From assembly GCA_900768005.1 (NCBI GenBank), contig CAAGBE010000032.1:1-6050 (forward strand): 6,050 nucleotides of DNA, given 5' to 3'. This DNA comes from Clostridia bacterium. GTDB lineage: Bacteria > Bacillota > Clostridia > UMGS1883. Below are positions 6,014-6,050 of this stretch, one piece after another. The position numbers and the translations under genes are program-made. Numbering within the stretch: position 1 is the stretch's first letter; every line of letters starts with the position of its first letter. The notes below the pieces were generated by a model that had not been told where the DNA came from, searched no databases, and saw only the letters and a program-made list of their open reading frames with translations.

Positions 6014-6050
6014 AGATCGGAAGAGCACACGTCTGAACTCCAGTCACCAC
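6014..6050 (+). other. Illumina TruSeq adapter contamination at contig end
   Basis: From 6014 the sequence begins AGATCGGAAGAGCACACGTC and continues through CTGAACTCCAGTCAC to 6047. This is the standard Illumina TruSeq read-1 adapter, matched over 34 bases without a mismatch. The final CAC (6048-6050) would be the first bases of the sample index. Translated in the proC frame it gives the DRKSTRLNSSH string known as a contaminant in protein databases. These bases are not part of the organism. Whether the A at 6014 is genomic cannot be told. Confidence 0.98.

Noticed and set aside
6012..6050. A novel C-terminal tail on the ProC fragment.
   Set aside because: The tail is the translation of the TruSeq adapter, not a protein extension.
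1..6050. A defence system, prophage, insertion sequence or CRISPR array.
   Set aside because: All genes are conserved housekeeping or metabolic families. There are no terminal inverted repeats, regular direct repeats, transposase, integrase or nuclease genes.

Overview
The window is a 6 kb piece of a bacterial chromosome, most likely from an anaerobic clostridial Firmicute (Oscillospiraceae/Ruminococcaceae-like). The main clues are a 57-residue clostridial 2[4Fe-4S] ferredoxin, a PfoR-like EIIC membrane protein, strong AGGAGG-type ribosome binding sites, and sigma-A-like promoters in AT-rich spacers. This placement is inferred from gene families only. Every complete gene is a recognisable family member in an intact frame. 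I see no CRISPR array, insertion sequence, tRNA or rRNA.

Left half, minus strand (about 1-1740): a ferredoxin gene is followed by trmN6 and rsmI, and rsmI is cut by the left edge of the window. A consensus extended -10 promoter precedes the ferredoxin. A strong 10-bp hairpin with a T-rich tail lies between the ferredoxin and trmN6. I see no promoter of its own for trmN6-rsmI, so these two RNA methyltransferases probably depend on readthrough. trmN6 and rsmI are 11 bases apart and look co-transcribed. One modifies A37 of tRNA1(Val) and the other C1402 of 16S rRNA.

Divergent intergenic region (about 1679-1828): it holds two back-to-back promoters, one for the ferredoxin on the minus strand and one for the rightward operon on the plus strand.

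Right half, plus strand (1829 to the end): a tightly packed operon encodes a PfoR-like EIIC membrane protein, DusB (tRNA dihydrouridine synthase), ProB, ProA and the start of ProC. Neighbouring genes overlap or are separated by only 13-20 bases. ProB, ProA and ProC make up the glutamate-to-proline route: glutamate 5-kinase, gamma-glutamyl phosphate reductase and pyrroline-5-carboxylate reductase. ProB is the short form without a PUA domain.

The last 37 bases are not biological. From 6014 the sequence matches the Illumina TruSeq read-1 adapter, fused in frame to residue 40-41 of ProC. The genomic sequence therefore ends at about 6013, and the apparent C-terminus of the ProC fragment is a library artefact. 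I found no convincing undescribed system. The points most worth a second look are the adapter, the orphan EIIC protein heading a proline operon, the ferredoxin-methyltransferase hairpin, and the two extra cysteines in the ferredoxin.
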